Below, in pieces: positions 22,780 to 33,824 of a stretch of 64,000 bases of DNA (the stretch's first letter is position 1; every line of letters starts with the position of its first letter). A program made the position numbers and the translations under genes. The notes below the pieces were generated by a model. It searched no databases and was not told the DNA's origin. It was given only the letters and a program-made list of their open reading frames with translations. This DNA is from Chloranthus sessilifolius. Taxonomy: Eukaryota; Streptophyta; Magnoliopsida; Chloranthales; Chloranthaceae. The stretch spans positions 103,727,097 through 103,791,096 of the forward strand of contig CM037590.1 in assembly GCA_021018995.1 (NCBI GenBank), written 5' to 3'.

Positions 22780-24229
22780 GTATGTATGGAACCTTTAGGA
22801 ACCACCTTAGAACCCCTAAGAACCCTTCCAAACCCTTGGGAATCACCCTAGATCCCTTAGGAATCTGCCCCGAACCTTTAAAAAATCAATCTCACCCTTA
22901 GAACCCGTTCTGAACCTAAACCTAATCGTCCAAGCCTTGGAAAAGGAGTGGTGCACCAGGACCAGCTATAGCCTTCTACGATAATTAAATCTTATACCAT
23001 TGAAAAGTAGAAGTTGTCAGCTTTCTAACGGTGCAAGAATCGCCCCAATCAGAGTTATACATCAAAAGATATGGTTGTCCGAACCCGGAGGGCAAAAAAG
23101 GAATTTCATGTGGGCCCCCCTAGGGATTCGGCGCAACTAATAGTTGCGCCAGTTATACTTTTGCCTGGCGCAACTATTAGTTGTGCCAGGCCACTTCTCC
23201 CAGGATTTAAGCCTGGCACAACTAATAGCTGCGCCAGTTTTAAAAGTGGACCCCTACCTCGCGAGCCAACTTCCAGGCACTGTTCAGTAACCATGTCTTT
23301 TTGCCCCGAAATTCATGATTGGTATTTGACTTGTTGACCACTTTGACCTTTGGAGTGTGTTTTGATAGTTCTATTACACCCATTCACTACCTATTTGTAA
23401 CCCCTTAAGTGGCTTAAAGTCTCACCCCATCATCCACCATTGGAGGACCTTCTCACACATTTCAAGGCTCCAAAAATCCTAAGAAACCTTAGATTTGAGA
23501 GTACCTAATTGCTAACCCCAATTAGCTCTTAAGTAGTTTCCTAATCCACCCATTTCCTATAAATAGAGCCCCCCACCCCTTGGTTTAGGGGTTGAGAATT
23601 TCTACCTAAGAGAGAAAGAGCTTAAAGTGAGAAGATCTTTCTCTGGTGCACACTTCCCATATAAAAACTAGAATTCAAAAACCTCTTCCCACCCTTGTCT
23701 TTCATGAAAAGCCTCTAGGTTAGGTGTGTGTGATCCCCTAGCCTTCCTTCTCTACCTCTTAGCTTCAAGCCTTAAGAGTTAGAATCCTATTCTATACCAT
23801 TCAAAGTCTTTAAGAGCTCATCGAAGCAAGCCACTCAAGGCTCTCCTACGGTGCTACAAAGGCCCGAGGGCTCCGGCTCTCCCCTTCCTTCTCCTATCTC
23901 TTTTTAGCATTTCCTATCCTCCCATTTGTGCCGTTACACCACCGAATTTTCGATAAGAACGGAGGGGCACAAATAGGATTTAGGGCCCATTTTAGTAAGA
24001 GGGAACCATTTTCTTTTCTTTTATTTCATTTTAGTTTTGGCCATTAGTAGAGACCACGTTAAGTGGGTTGATCGAGTGCCTAACACCTTCCCAATCGATA
24101 ACCAAAGCCCCTACCCAAGAACCTTTGGTGTGAACCGGATTCAGAGTCATATTTTTAATACTTCGGTGCTCATAAAAATGATATAGGTTTCCTGGGACAC
24201 CAAAAGCTCTGGGTGGCAACTTTATATTT
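22780..24229 (+). repeat. LTR-like remnant of another element
   Basis: A promoter-like layout on the plus strand: a C-rich upstream part, TATA box CCTATAAATAGAGCC near 23558-23572, then a CT-rich leader. Behind it (about 24060-24230) comes a stretch with GTGCCTAACACCTTCCC and CTGGGACACCAAAAGC, of a kind I associate with leader regions of large plant LTR elements. No matching partner LTR, primer site or gag-pol is visible here, so the family and limits are uncertain. Confidence 0.45.
23129..23238. repeat. Three consecutive short palindromes
   Basis: Arms GGCGCAACTA and TAGTTGCGCC separated by one base form a perfect palindrome at about 23130-23150. Two near-copies follow at about 23164-23190 and 23212-23238, each flanked by CTGG/CCAGG. 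They lie upstream of the TATA box of the LTR-like remnant and could form hairpins in single-stranded nucleic acid. Confidence 0.85.
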
Positions 24230-25030
24230 TTGCAAGCGAGCGCATCACCGCGACGGGATCATAAAAAATCTCACAGTTGCACAGAAAATTATAGTACTAG
24301 CATAGGATCGTTCCCACAAGAAAATTTATTATCTACTTATTTCTTTATTTTTATCTTTTATTTAAATTCTTATCTTAAAAACTTTTATGTATCTTTAAGA
24401 TCTAATCTACTAGAGAAATATGAATAAAAGAATGGTTTCTTAATCTAAAGTATAGAAAAATAAATCATAATCCTCCTTCAGATTGAGGTCGTCAATCTCA
24501 ATCTTCAGCTATTGAATATTTATGAAAAAAAATAGTACCGTTACACCATATTTCTAGTCTCCTAGCATTGGTCGTCAATCAAATCTAAGATTCTATCAAT
24601 AGAGATTTAATCTAATCAATAATTTCCTAAAATCTAGGCGTCAATCAAACCTTAGAAAATTGAAGATGGAAAATAAAAATCTGTTACACTAATCTGTAAA
24701 TTCCAACCTAAGTCATCAATTTAAATTAAAACTTAGAGATGTTTACAAAGGAAATAAATCTAAACTACAAAGCAAAGTAAAATATATCCTTCACTCTTCA
24801 GTCGTAGTCGTTAATTGCTTCTGAGAAATTAGGATATCTAAATTATCTTCAGCACTCAATTACAGTCGTCAATTGCTCTTGAGAAACCTCTAATATCTAA
24901 TCTACTCTAACTAGTTTACACTACTGATCGGAAGAAAATTCAACCTCAGGCATCAATTGATGTTGAAATTCTTCGATATTTATTCCTACACCGAGCTCTC
25001 TTATTTATAGATCCTAAGGAGTTGGTTTAC
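24230..25030 (-). repeat. Old LTR-like remnant G1 (left flank of element C)
   Basis: On the minus strand a TATA-like GATCTATAAATAAGAG (near 25000-25020) is followed by at least five degenerate blocks of the type GAGCAATTGACGACTG...TGAAGA. A related stretch in the opposite orientation lies at about 60035-60499. Element C was inserted into G1 at AAAGA, and its continuation is at 59148 onward. Confidence 0.5.
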
Positions 25031-25913
25031 AAAGATGTGACAGCCCGAATTTTGACACCCCAAAACATGTGCCATCAGCACGATCCTCCAGATCGTGCCC
25101 CATAGATCTGCCCGGAACATTGGTATAACAAGCAACAACTAAACAAGATCAGATAATTAACTGCATGATGTAAAAATAAATATGCTAATCTAGGCATAAA
25201 CTCAAAAGACAGTTCTACTTTCATGTCGACGCATGAACAGAGAACCGATCCGAACCATCGGTGATAAATAAATCACCTCAGATGGTTCACCAAAAGAATT
25301 ATATCATTTAAATACATTGTTTCTCAAAATAAAGGCTTGACATACCAAGCCGAACAAAATGCTCTCAAAACTCTCTCTATCAAAGTAAATAACAAAGTCT
25401 CCTAGAAGAAGTCCTCCGGAGGAGGCTCTATCTTGTCTCCGGACACGTAGTTCGAATCTCTCAGATCAGCATCTCCCAAAACTTCAGCAGCTGCTAGCAA
25501 AGGACCTGTGACGTATAGTCTAAAGGGTGAGATACATCCTAGCTCAATAGGGAACAACACAATAAACATATAAGTCAAATCCTCATATATATTCTATGAT
25601 ATGATAGCATGATGTATTTATGAATTTAATGGAGAGCAATTTAAAGGGTTACATATGCATTGAAGTTTACTGTTGGTTTACATGTTATATTTATTATCAA
25701 CTGTTCATGAATTATACTAAATAGGCCTAAAGAAACTTAAATCTTTAACTTAAGTAATCCCCGAGCAATATAGCATCGAGCCCCGATGGAATACCCTCCA
25801 TCGTCGTCTAAATAGACAGTTGTTATAAATATATCACTTTGAATACTACCCAAGTCCCTTTCTCGTAGGCGACAGGGTTTAATCTCATTTCAACATCCTT
25901 GAGATGTGCTACT

Positions 25914-26010
25914 GTGTACGGATAGACCGCCGTATCGGTGTACGGATTGGCCGCCGTACCGGTCACAGATATTCTGCCGAGTCAGTCGTGGGTATCCCAC
26001 CACGTCGGTG
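25914..26010. repeat. 24-bp minisatellite in the C LTR
   Basis: Four tandem copies of a unit like GTRTACGGATATNCCGCCGT. Degenerate copies lie at the matching place in the other C LTR (51597-51690), three in E (61406-61493) and one each in the A/B LTRs (10855-10876, 20464-20487). Confidence 0.8.
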
Positions 26011-26581
26011 GGGTATTCTGATCAAACCTTAAATAATAAAAATATCATGTCCTTTATATACAGTTATTCACCGTATAATTATGCTATTTTATATCAATTA
26101 GGCCTTATCAGTCTTTGTTCAATCTTACTTTACAATCTCACTTACATCCCTGGGATGTCTAAATTACTCGCATCACACTGATGCCTTTATCACTTTCTCA
26201 TCTCCTGGGGATGTCTTATTCTCATATGCTTACTTGGTGTCACACACACACACACACACACACTGAGAGGATTATATGATTAAAGCATTTTCATTTCATT
26301 GGTGTATCACACATGCACACACATGGAGATTATATGATTCATTTCATCTCTATATCACTACATACATGCTCTTATAATCAAAGTACATGTTCAAGGTGTT
26401 CCCTACCTTAAGTGTCTGATTGTCCGAGCATCAAGGTCCCATACCGCTCCTCATGCTTGCCTTAGCTCGTACCACCCATGGCACATTATAACATATGCAC
26501 AGCATCAATAAGGATGCAATAGAGAAGGTCCAAGACCCTCCATGAACCTCAAGGTTCAACTAAGCAGTCAACTCAAACTGC

Positions 26582-26960
26582 CAAAATCGATTAATCAATC
26601 TCCAAAATCGATTATTCGAAACCCTAAATCGATTAATCGATTCTCAAATCGATTAATCAAAATCCAAAATCGATTAATTGATCCCAAATCGATTAATCGA
26701 AAGTCCACAATTGATTAATCGATTCCCAAATCGATTAATCGAAATTAAAAATCAATTAATTGATTCTCAAATCGATTAATCGGTTTTCTCAAGCCTTATT
26801 TCTCCAGTCACTGGAGGTACTCAGTCGATTAGTCGATGTCCAAATCGATTAATCAAATTTCAAAATCGATTAATCAATTTCAAGATCGATTAATCGAACA
26901 CGGGCTTTTATGTTTTTTTCAACTTCAAGACCAAAATCGATTAATCGATTAATTGATTTG
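26582..26960. repeat. TTAA-centred palindrome array in the 3' LTR of C
   Basis: About 14 copies of the 16-bp palindrome AATCGATTAATCGATT, many perfect, mostly 20-21 bp apart start to start. The position in the LTR matches that of the TCGA-centred arrays of A/B. Confidence 0.9.
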
Positions 26961-27265
26961 GCCAGAACTCAGCCCATTTCTCGGGCTGTTCTTCCAAATC
27001 TTTTTCTTTCTATTTTTCTTTCTTTTCTATCATTTTAATTTGATAATTTAACCCATCTCCCCTAGAGTTAATGAACAATAATGTACTCATTTAAATCTAG
27101 CTAAAAGTCACCTCAAATCAATCTTCTAATTGATTGAATGGTTGGTTTAATGACTAGGGCTCCAAGCTTTAACTCCAACGGTTCCAATCACATTGAATCT
27201 GGCATTTATTGCTCGATCCCGTCTTAAATTTGCAATGTGCTTCAACCTCCCTAGCATTCACCCTT

Positions 27266-27301
<36 letters not shown>

Positions 27302-27574
27302 TAACTTCTCTCACCAACCAAACAAGAGAAATAACTTCTCTTTAGGTTATCAACCCTTATAACTCCTCTTCAGCTTTGGTGTTAACCACATACACCAGAG
27401 ATATGTGTATGTGACCCTTAACTAACCTCTAACTCCATGCTTGGGTCACATTCACATCACATTAAAATATTCCTTCTTAGGTTCACTGTATGACCATCAC
27501 TTAGTCAAACCTACGACCAATCGGACATAAATCCTGAGGTCACTATTCAGCGCTCAATTTTCGGGGATATTACA

Positions 27575-27996
27575 TTCTCCCCACCTTAGAAATTTTCGTC
27601 CTCAAAAATAAACCCAAAAGGTGTGTCGATTGGGTACCCCCCCCCCCCCCCCACACACACACACACACAGGTGAGGTCACGTACCCGATCACGAAAAATT
27701 TATTAATTTTGCCACACGCAAAGTAAGAAGTAACGTAAGTGCAAGCAAATTCCAAAAATTTATGATTTCCATTTCATGTGTTCTAAAAAGTTTACAATTG
27801 GCCCGTTGCTCAATAATTACAATTCAAAATTTAATTACAACACCATAAAAATGCAAAAAGTGACCACAAAAGAACATCATCGCCACAAGCACACGCTGTC
27901 CCCTCTCCTGGCTGATGCAGGTTGGCCGATCTAAATCCGAGCCGAGATATCTGCGTCTGGGGCACCCATGAAGCTTTGCTCTTGCGCGAGATGCTA
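27575..27996 (-). other. Element C polypurine tract, mononucleotide/CA tract and 3' UTR
   Basis: Beside the LTR the minus strand reads TAAGGTGGGGAGAA, a polypurine tract. At 27637-27652 there are 16 C residues followed by about nine CA units to 27669, a combined tract that is error-prone to replicate and to sequence. No gene is seen before the aORF stop. Confidence 0.7.
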
Positions 27997-28794
27997 CTAG
28001 TAGTCCAAAGGATAGATGTACCGCATGGTGTGGTACATAAAAAAGTCTATGCACCGGTTCATCTGCTGGTTGTTGGTCTCCATTCGGGCCAACACATCCT
28101 CGATCGTAGGAGATGGGCAAGCCGCTCGTCGGCGATAGGATGATGTTTGTGTGGCAGCTGCTGACTGCAAAGGTGGCGTAGGGGATGCGGTAGTATGAGA
28201 TGGTGCCCCCTCAGCTAGTGGAATAACGGGGTGTGCTCCCCCTACTGGCGGGTCCTGTTGTGGTGGTGGGGGTGGTGGTGCTGCTGCTGCTGCTGGGCCC
28301 TCAATTGGCAGGGTCCTCTTCAATAACCGGTAGCTACGACCCCATGAAGCGATGGGGTAGTGCTTCACGTGGTCCGTAGCCTTCTCCTCATGGGGTGCGA
28401 TGGCATACCCTGGAGCATCAAAATAGTACTCCAGCATGCTCGAAATGAGGCGGGCGTATGACATCTTCTCCTCGGACCTCAAAGGACCCTTCATCAACTT
28501 CCCCTTTATATAGGTCATCCCCTCTAAGATGATCTTGGTGGCGTCGAACCAACGGCCGCGGAATGCCGCGTATAAGGACTGTTGGATCAACTCCACCCTC
28601 TCTGTATCATGGCGCATCGGGAAGAGGTTACACTTGATTATAGAATCAAGCATCCACATGTAGTGGGGTAAATCTACCCACCTAATGGACGATCCAGATC
28701 CACTGAGCCCCTTGGTCATCTCAGTTCGAATCTCCATAATTGGGATTTCTTGCTTAAAGGGGGGAAAAAGGTTGGCCTCTGGTACGTGGTCGAG
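27997..28794 (-). pseudogene. Element C aORF, 3' part (interrupted by element D)
   Basis: Distal two thirds of the accessory ORF, open without stops. It includes HYMWMLDSIIKCNLFPMRHD, LYAAFRGRWFDATKIILEGM, RLISSMLEYYFDAPGYAIAP, a poly-Ala/poly-Pro linker, and the C-terminal TIEDVLARMETNNQQMNRCI ending YPLDY. It is homologous to the B aORF in the same order. The 5' part resumes on the other side of element D at 44276. The frame reads straight across once D and one TCGAG copy are discounted, so C had an open aORF when D arrived. It is the best-preserved chromovirus copy of this protein in the window. Confidence 0.85.
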
Positions 28795-29983
28795 TGTTGA
28801 GAACTGAAAAATACCATTTTTCACCCCTGAACTTGAGTCTTGATAGACCTTTGAGAGAACTAAATAAGTGTTTTAAGTGCTGGTGTTGCAGCTAACAATA
28901 AAGACATGCTTAACCATAAAAGCAGCTTAAAAGTGCCAAAAAGATGACAATCCATGTCAATCCAAAGGAAGAAAGAGAAGAAACAACCTCACTAGATGTT
29001 GAAAGGTTTGAATTGAAGAGGCAAAGACCTGGTCTCAACCCAGAAAAGAAGTATGGAGCAATTCGAATAGAAAAATGCACTACAGAGTACTTTTCACAAA
29101 GAACCTGAACTGTTCGCAAAGAACCTGAAACTCTGCGAAAAGAACAAAAACTCCAGGCTTAACGTTCGAAGAGCATATGAACTCTTCGAAGAGATGATTG
29201 ACCTTTTCGAAAAGAAGAAAACTCAATTCGAACAGAACCAGAACATTGCGAAAAGAGCTTCAGGAGTTACAACACCTTGCGAAAAGTCCCCTAAGCTATG
29301 CGAAAAGGTATTCTGGAGATTCCCATCTTTTGCAAGGGCAATTCAATAATTTGTTTCACGCGTCCCAATGCATTTAAAAACCTAGGGACATTCCAGAGGA
29401 TTCTAAGCATGAAGCGAAGGCATATTCCACCCCACGTGAGCACCTAGAGATGAAATAACTTGGCGGGAACTTCTAGAAACTCTAACAGACTTTCAAAATG
29501 CATAACATAATTGATGCCTTTTTCACCTGATTGGCTGAACTAGATCAAGGAATTCTGATTGGCCATAACAGATCTGGATCCTCGTGCTCGACCACCATTG
29601 GTCAATACAGATTTGAGCACCTCTGATTGGTTGATACACATCTGAGCTGGACTTAGGGAAAACTATAAATAGACGAACCATTTGCCCAATTTGGGCATCC
29701 AGATTTTGAGTTTCATTCCTATTCCCCCATTTTCAAACCAGATAGTTTGTCTGAAATCCCTGTAATAGCTTCACTTTTACTCGCAATTGAGAGCTGTGAG
29801 ATATTTCTGTAATTCAAAAGAGAGTTGTATTCAAGACTACAAATCTGAGAGCTGTTTAAGCTGTGCTCTGTAATTATAATGGTGGATTTGAAAAGGTTGC
29901 TGTAAACCATATATTCTCAATTGGACTCATGTTAAGGGTTCCCTCTGATCTCCTTATTGCATTAGACTCCTTTAGATTTACTG
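28795..29983 (+). repeat. Inverted partial LTR forming the left end of D
   Basis: Matches the first ~1,190 bp of the D LTR but in plus orientation, from TGTTGAGAACTG to GATTTACTG, and includes its TATA box (ACTATAAATAGACG, about 29661-29674). At 29984-29993 it is joined through AT plus CAAAAACT, the sequence that normally lies between LTR and primer site, to the complete minus-oriented LTR. The two arms (28795-29983 and about 30676-31824) enclose a loop of about 690 bp. Confidence 0.9.
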
Positions 29984-29993
29984 ATCAAAAACT

Positions 29994-31824
29994 TGTTGTT
30001 GCTTCTTAGTGTACTTGATTTATGTGTGTTTTGAAAACAAGTTTGCAACTGCTAAATTATACTGAATCTAGAATATTAAAAAGAGTAAAGAAATATCAAC
30101 ATAGGTAGAAGTGAATTAGCCTGCAAGATCAGGGCCAATTGTAGCAAGTTTTAAATGTAAGTGAGTGAAAGATCGTCCACAGAGAATTTGTCTAAAATGC
30201 AAGATAAACCTCCAGATCTGAGCTACCAAATCTGGCCTCTTATCCTATCTAGAAAGCACATAAGATGGGAGGTTGAATTTGTCACATTAACTAAATAATA
30301 AAAGTAAAAGTTAAACTAAATGATCCAGATCCGAGTTGGGGGAACGTTTGAGGTAAACTTATAAAAAATGGAGAAGTAATATCTAACTTTGATTTGGTCC
30401 TTGAAATCTAATGAGAATCACTGCAGCTCAACTGAGAGATGATCCAATCTTCATCTGGCTACAACCGCAGATGTAAGAGAAATAAATCTAATTTAAGGAT
30501 TAGGTTTAAGCTTATGGCTATGGTCTGTCCACTTTAATGGCCACAAACCATCCAATAGTCTTTAATCCAAAGCCTTAGTTTAGAACAAGAAGCATCACTA
30601 CAAATGTCGTGAGAGATTAGGTTACCAACACTAATTCTCACAGGATTAATGAATCAAGGGAAATTGCATGAAAAACAGTAAATCTAAAGGAGTCTAATGC
30701 AATAAGGAGATCAGAGGGAACCCTTAACATGAGTCCAATTGAGAATATACGGTTCTGACAGAACCTTTCAAATCCACCATTATAATTACGAGCCGACTTA
30801 ACGACTCTCGATTTGTAGTCTTGAATACAACTCTCTTTTGAATTACAGAAATATCTCACAGCTCTCAATTGCGAGTAAAAGTGAAGCTATTACAGGGATT
30901 TCAGACAAACTATCTGGTTTGGAAATGGGGGAATATGAATGAAACTCAAAATCTGGATGCCCAAATTGGGCAAATGGTTCGTCTATTTATAGTTTTCCCT
31001 AAGTCCAGCTCAGATGTGTATCAACCAATCAGAGGTGCTCAGATCTATATTGACCAATGGTGGTCGCACGAGGATCCAAATCTGTGTCAATCGTTCCTCG
31101 ATCCGTTCACCAATCGTGAAAAAGGCATCAATTCATTATGCATTTTGAAAGTATGTTAGAGTTTCTAGAAGTTCCCCGCCAAGTTATTTCATCTCCGGTG
31201 CTCACATGGGTGGAATATGCCTTCGCTTCATGCTTAGAATCCTGGAATGTCCCTAGGTTTTAAATGCATTGGGACACGTGAAAGCAATTCTTGAATTGCC
31301 CTTGCAAAAGCGGGAATCTCGAATACCTTTTCGCATAGCTTAGGGGACTTTTAAAAGGTGTTGTAACTCCAAGCTCTTTTCAATGTTACAGTTCTTCAAA
31401 TTGAGTTTTCTTCTTTTTGAAAAGGTCAATCATCTCTTCGAAGAGTTCAGATGCTCTTCGAACGCTAAGCCTGGAGTTTTGTTCTTTTCGCAGAGTTTCA
31501 GGTTCTTTGCGAGCTTCAGTTCTTTAAAAGTACTCAGAGTGCATTTTTCTATTCGAATTGCTCCATACTTCTTTTCTGGGTTGAGACCAGGTCTTTGCCT
31601 CTTCAATTCAGACCTTTCAACAGCTAGTGAGGTTGTTTCTTCTCTTTCTTCCTTTGGATTGACATGGATTGTCATCTTTTTGGCACTTTTAAGCTGCTTT
31701 TATGGTTAAGCCTGTCTTTATTGTTAGCTGCAACACCAGCACTTAAAACACTTATTTAGTTCTCTCAAAGGTCTATCAAGACTCAAGTTCAGGGGTGAAA
31801 AATGGTATTTTTCAGTTTTCAACA
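29994..31824 (-). repeat. 3' LTR of element D
   Basis: 1,831 bp, minus strand TGTTGAAAACTG ... CAACA. Its loop part (29994-30675) is almost identical to the 5' LTR. The arm part (30676-31824) carries many small indels and lost CG-containing sites (for example TTTCGCAAG reads TTTAAAAG). The TATA box is at about 30983-30993. Palindrome-associated mutation, or consensus error in a long inverted repeat, could explain the excess. Confidence 0.9.
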
Positions 31825-33824
31825 CACCCCCAAACCTAAGCTTTGCTAGTCCCTGAGCGAAGACAAAATTAAAAACAAAGTAAAAAGCCACTTTTGTAGG
31901 GAGCACAGTTGCATTTAGCATATGCAACAAGCCTTTTAAACCCCTAGGTGATCCCTAGTGGAGGAGTGAAGTCTCCTGAGGGTTTTCAGCGAAGGTACCC
32001 ACAAACTTCTTCAATAACTCAGTTAAGATCACTGCAATTTTGTTCCAGCAAACTTTCCTCCCAAATGATTTTTCACACCTGCATCAGTCATGTTGTAAGA
32101 AGATTTTTTTTTTTTTTTTTTTTTTTCAAGAAAAACATCAGTTCAAAACTAAAATTCTGCTGTAATTCTTGTTACTACTCAGTCAATTTATGTCAAAGGT
32201 TATTTACAAGAAAAATTAACGAACAGTTTGCCTTCGATTTAGGAATCCAGCTTCGATGTTACCTCAATGAGTTGATTTCAAACCCAATTCTCACCAGGAT
32301 TTTCACTCAATATGCAAGTAAGAGGGTTGTACTATTTCACACAGCTCAAGAGCAGTTACAGCCCTCAAATAGGACTCTAAGCATGAGCATAGGCATTGCT
32401 TTTAGTTCGGAATCCCCTGCTCTTTTCACCATAGATTACACAAATTCTTATCTCCATGTGATAGCTCAATCCATCATTGATCAGTAAGGACTTTATTGGG
32501 GTTGTAATGTGGCTTATGGGTGAAATTTCTCAAGAATAAAGGGGTGGAATGGTGTTCAAATTTGAGAAGTCAGTCAAGGTCAGGAGGTCATATACAAATT
32601 TTCATTTTCTTCTTTGAATTTCCAGAGCCAAAGTGGCCATCTTTTTCTCTTTCTTTTTCAAACTTCCAATAAAATGTCTTCTCTCTTTTTGTTTTGCTCA
32701 AATATATATATATATTTCGAATTAGCACTGACTGAATGCCACATTCCCTCAGCTGTTACATCATTGCCTTCAACTTGTACCCTTCTTTTGTTATTAAATT
32801 GTTACTCAATTCTCCTTTCTTCAGCTTCCTTCCCTTTATCTTCTGACTTCTCGGAGTAGGGTTAGGCTAGTTGATGAGGTTTATTGGATGAGATTTCAAA
32901 GGAATCATAGATTTATACAGCTCAAATGGTGTGTATCAAGGGCAGTTTCAAAAGGTGGGGCTTTGTAAGGTTCAAACTGTCCAAAAGGAGGCCTTACATC
33001 ATGTCTTAAATATCATGAGTGCTATCAAATTATTTCAATTTGGATATGTGTAACTTCTAGTGGAAAGCGATTCAATCATCCCAAAAGCAAAAAAATTGCC
33101 AATTCATACCTCTAAAGAATACATTTCGTGCCCAAACCTCACCGGTGTGGTTTTTATCAAATTCTGAGGTGTATCCTCCTTGCTTTTCCTTCTTTTAGGT
33201 TTACTAAAACATCAATTTTCTTTTGAAAATTTCACGACATTCACCTCATGAAAGTATTAGAATTACACTAGAAATTAATTTCAAAAGTTTTAACTTCTTC
33301 ATTTTTATTTTTTTCAAAACAACAGTGTGAAAAAGAAATAAAATTCCAACGATCAAAAGTCGATCTTGATGTTAACTCCATTATTGATTATTGATATTTC
33401 ATACACCCCCAAACCAAAGGGAGGCGAGGTCCACACCGGTCCAAAGCAGAAACGATATAAGCAAGAAAGAAAAACAAAACATCATGATGACAAGAAGGCA
33501 ATGCAGAATTACACAAGAAAAAAGCTTACAAACTTATAACACGATAAGTACAATGTGATCTAATAACGGGTCAAAATCAGATCATAAGTTGGTTCAATTG
33601 GCTCGAACGAGTCACCGCGTAATTAGAACTAGAATCGATTGGAGTCCTAACTTGATTGAGCTTTCTCTGGATAGTGTTTTGCGTCGGTGTATTCTCTCGA
33701 TTTTATCTTTTGGTGAGGCCAATGTACTTGCCAAGTCTAGTGGTCTTCGTTTTTCTTGGTCAAGTGTATTGTAACATAGTCAATATCTCTCCTAACCATC
33801 TAAAGGTTTGACCCAACAAGTCCT
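31825..33824 (-). other. Element D 3' untranslated region
   Basis: Next to the LTR lies the polypurine tract GGTTTGGGGGTG (31825-31836, minus strand). A second, nearly identical tract lies at 33403-33415. Between them are a poly-T run of more than 20 bases on the plus strand (about 32104-32126) and AT-rich sequence. The 179-codon plus-strand frame at 31948-32487 runs through this low-complexity sequence and shows no domain. The matching region of F is 56522-58066. Confidence 0.7.

Larger units (their letters stand above)
25036..27574 (-). repeat. 3' LTR of element C
   Basis: 2,539 bp from TGTGACAGCCC to GGGGATATTACA. TATA box on the minus strand (GAGTTATAAGGG, about 27354-27366). It contains the conserved hairpin block (25504-25554), a four-copy 24-bp repeat (25914-26010), a (CA)n run (26241-26263), the palindrome array (26582-26960) and a (CT)n run (27270-27298). 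Both dinucleotide runs are longer than in the other LTR. Confidence 0.9.

Noticed and set aside
27637..27669. C16-(CA)n tract as a regulatory element
   Set aside because: Simple-sequence tract of a kind that varies freely and is prone to sequencing error; nothing supports a role.
28795..29983. Inverted LTR piece as an independent solo or truncated LTR insertion
   Set aside because: There is no separate duplication around it. The TCGAG pair encloses the whole of D, and the joint contains primer-site spacer sequence, pointing to one integration event.
31948..32487. 179-codon plus-strand reading frame in the D 3' UTR
   Set aside because: Antisense to D, runs through a poly-T tract giving poly-Phe, no recognisable motif.
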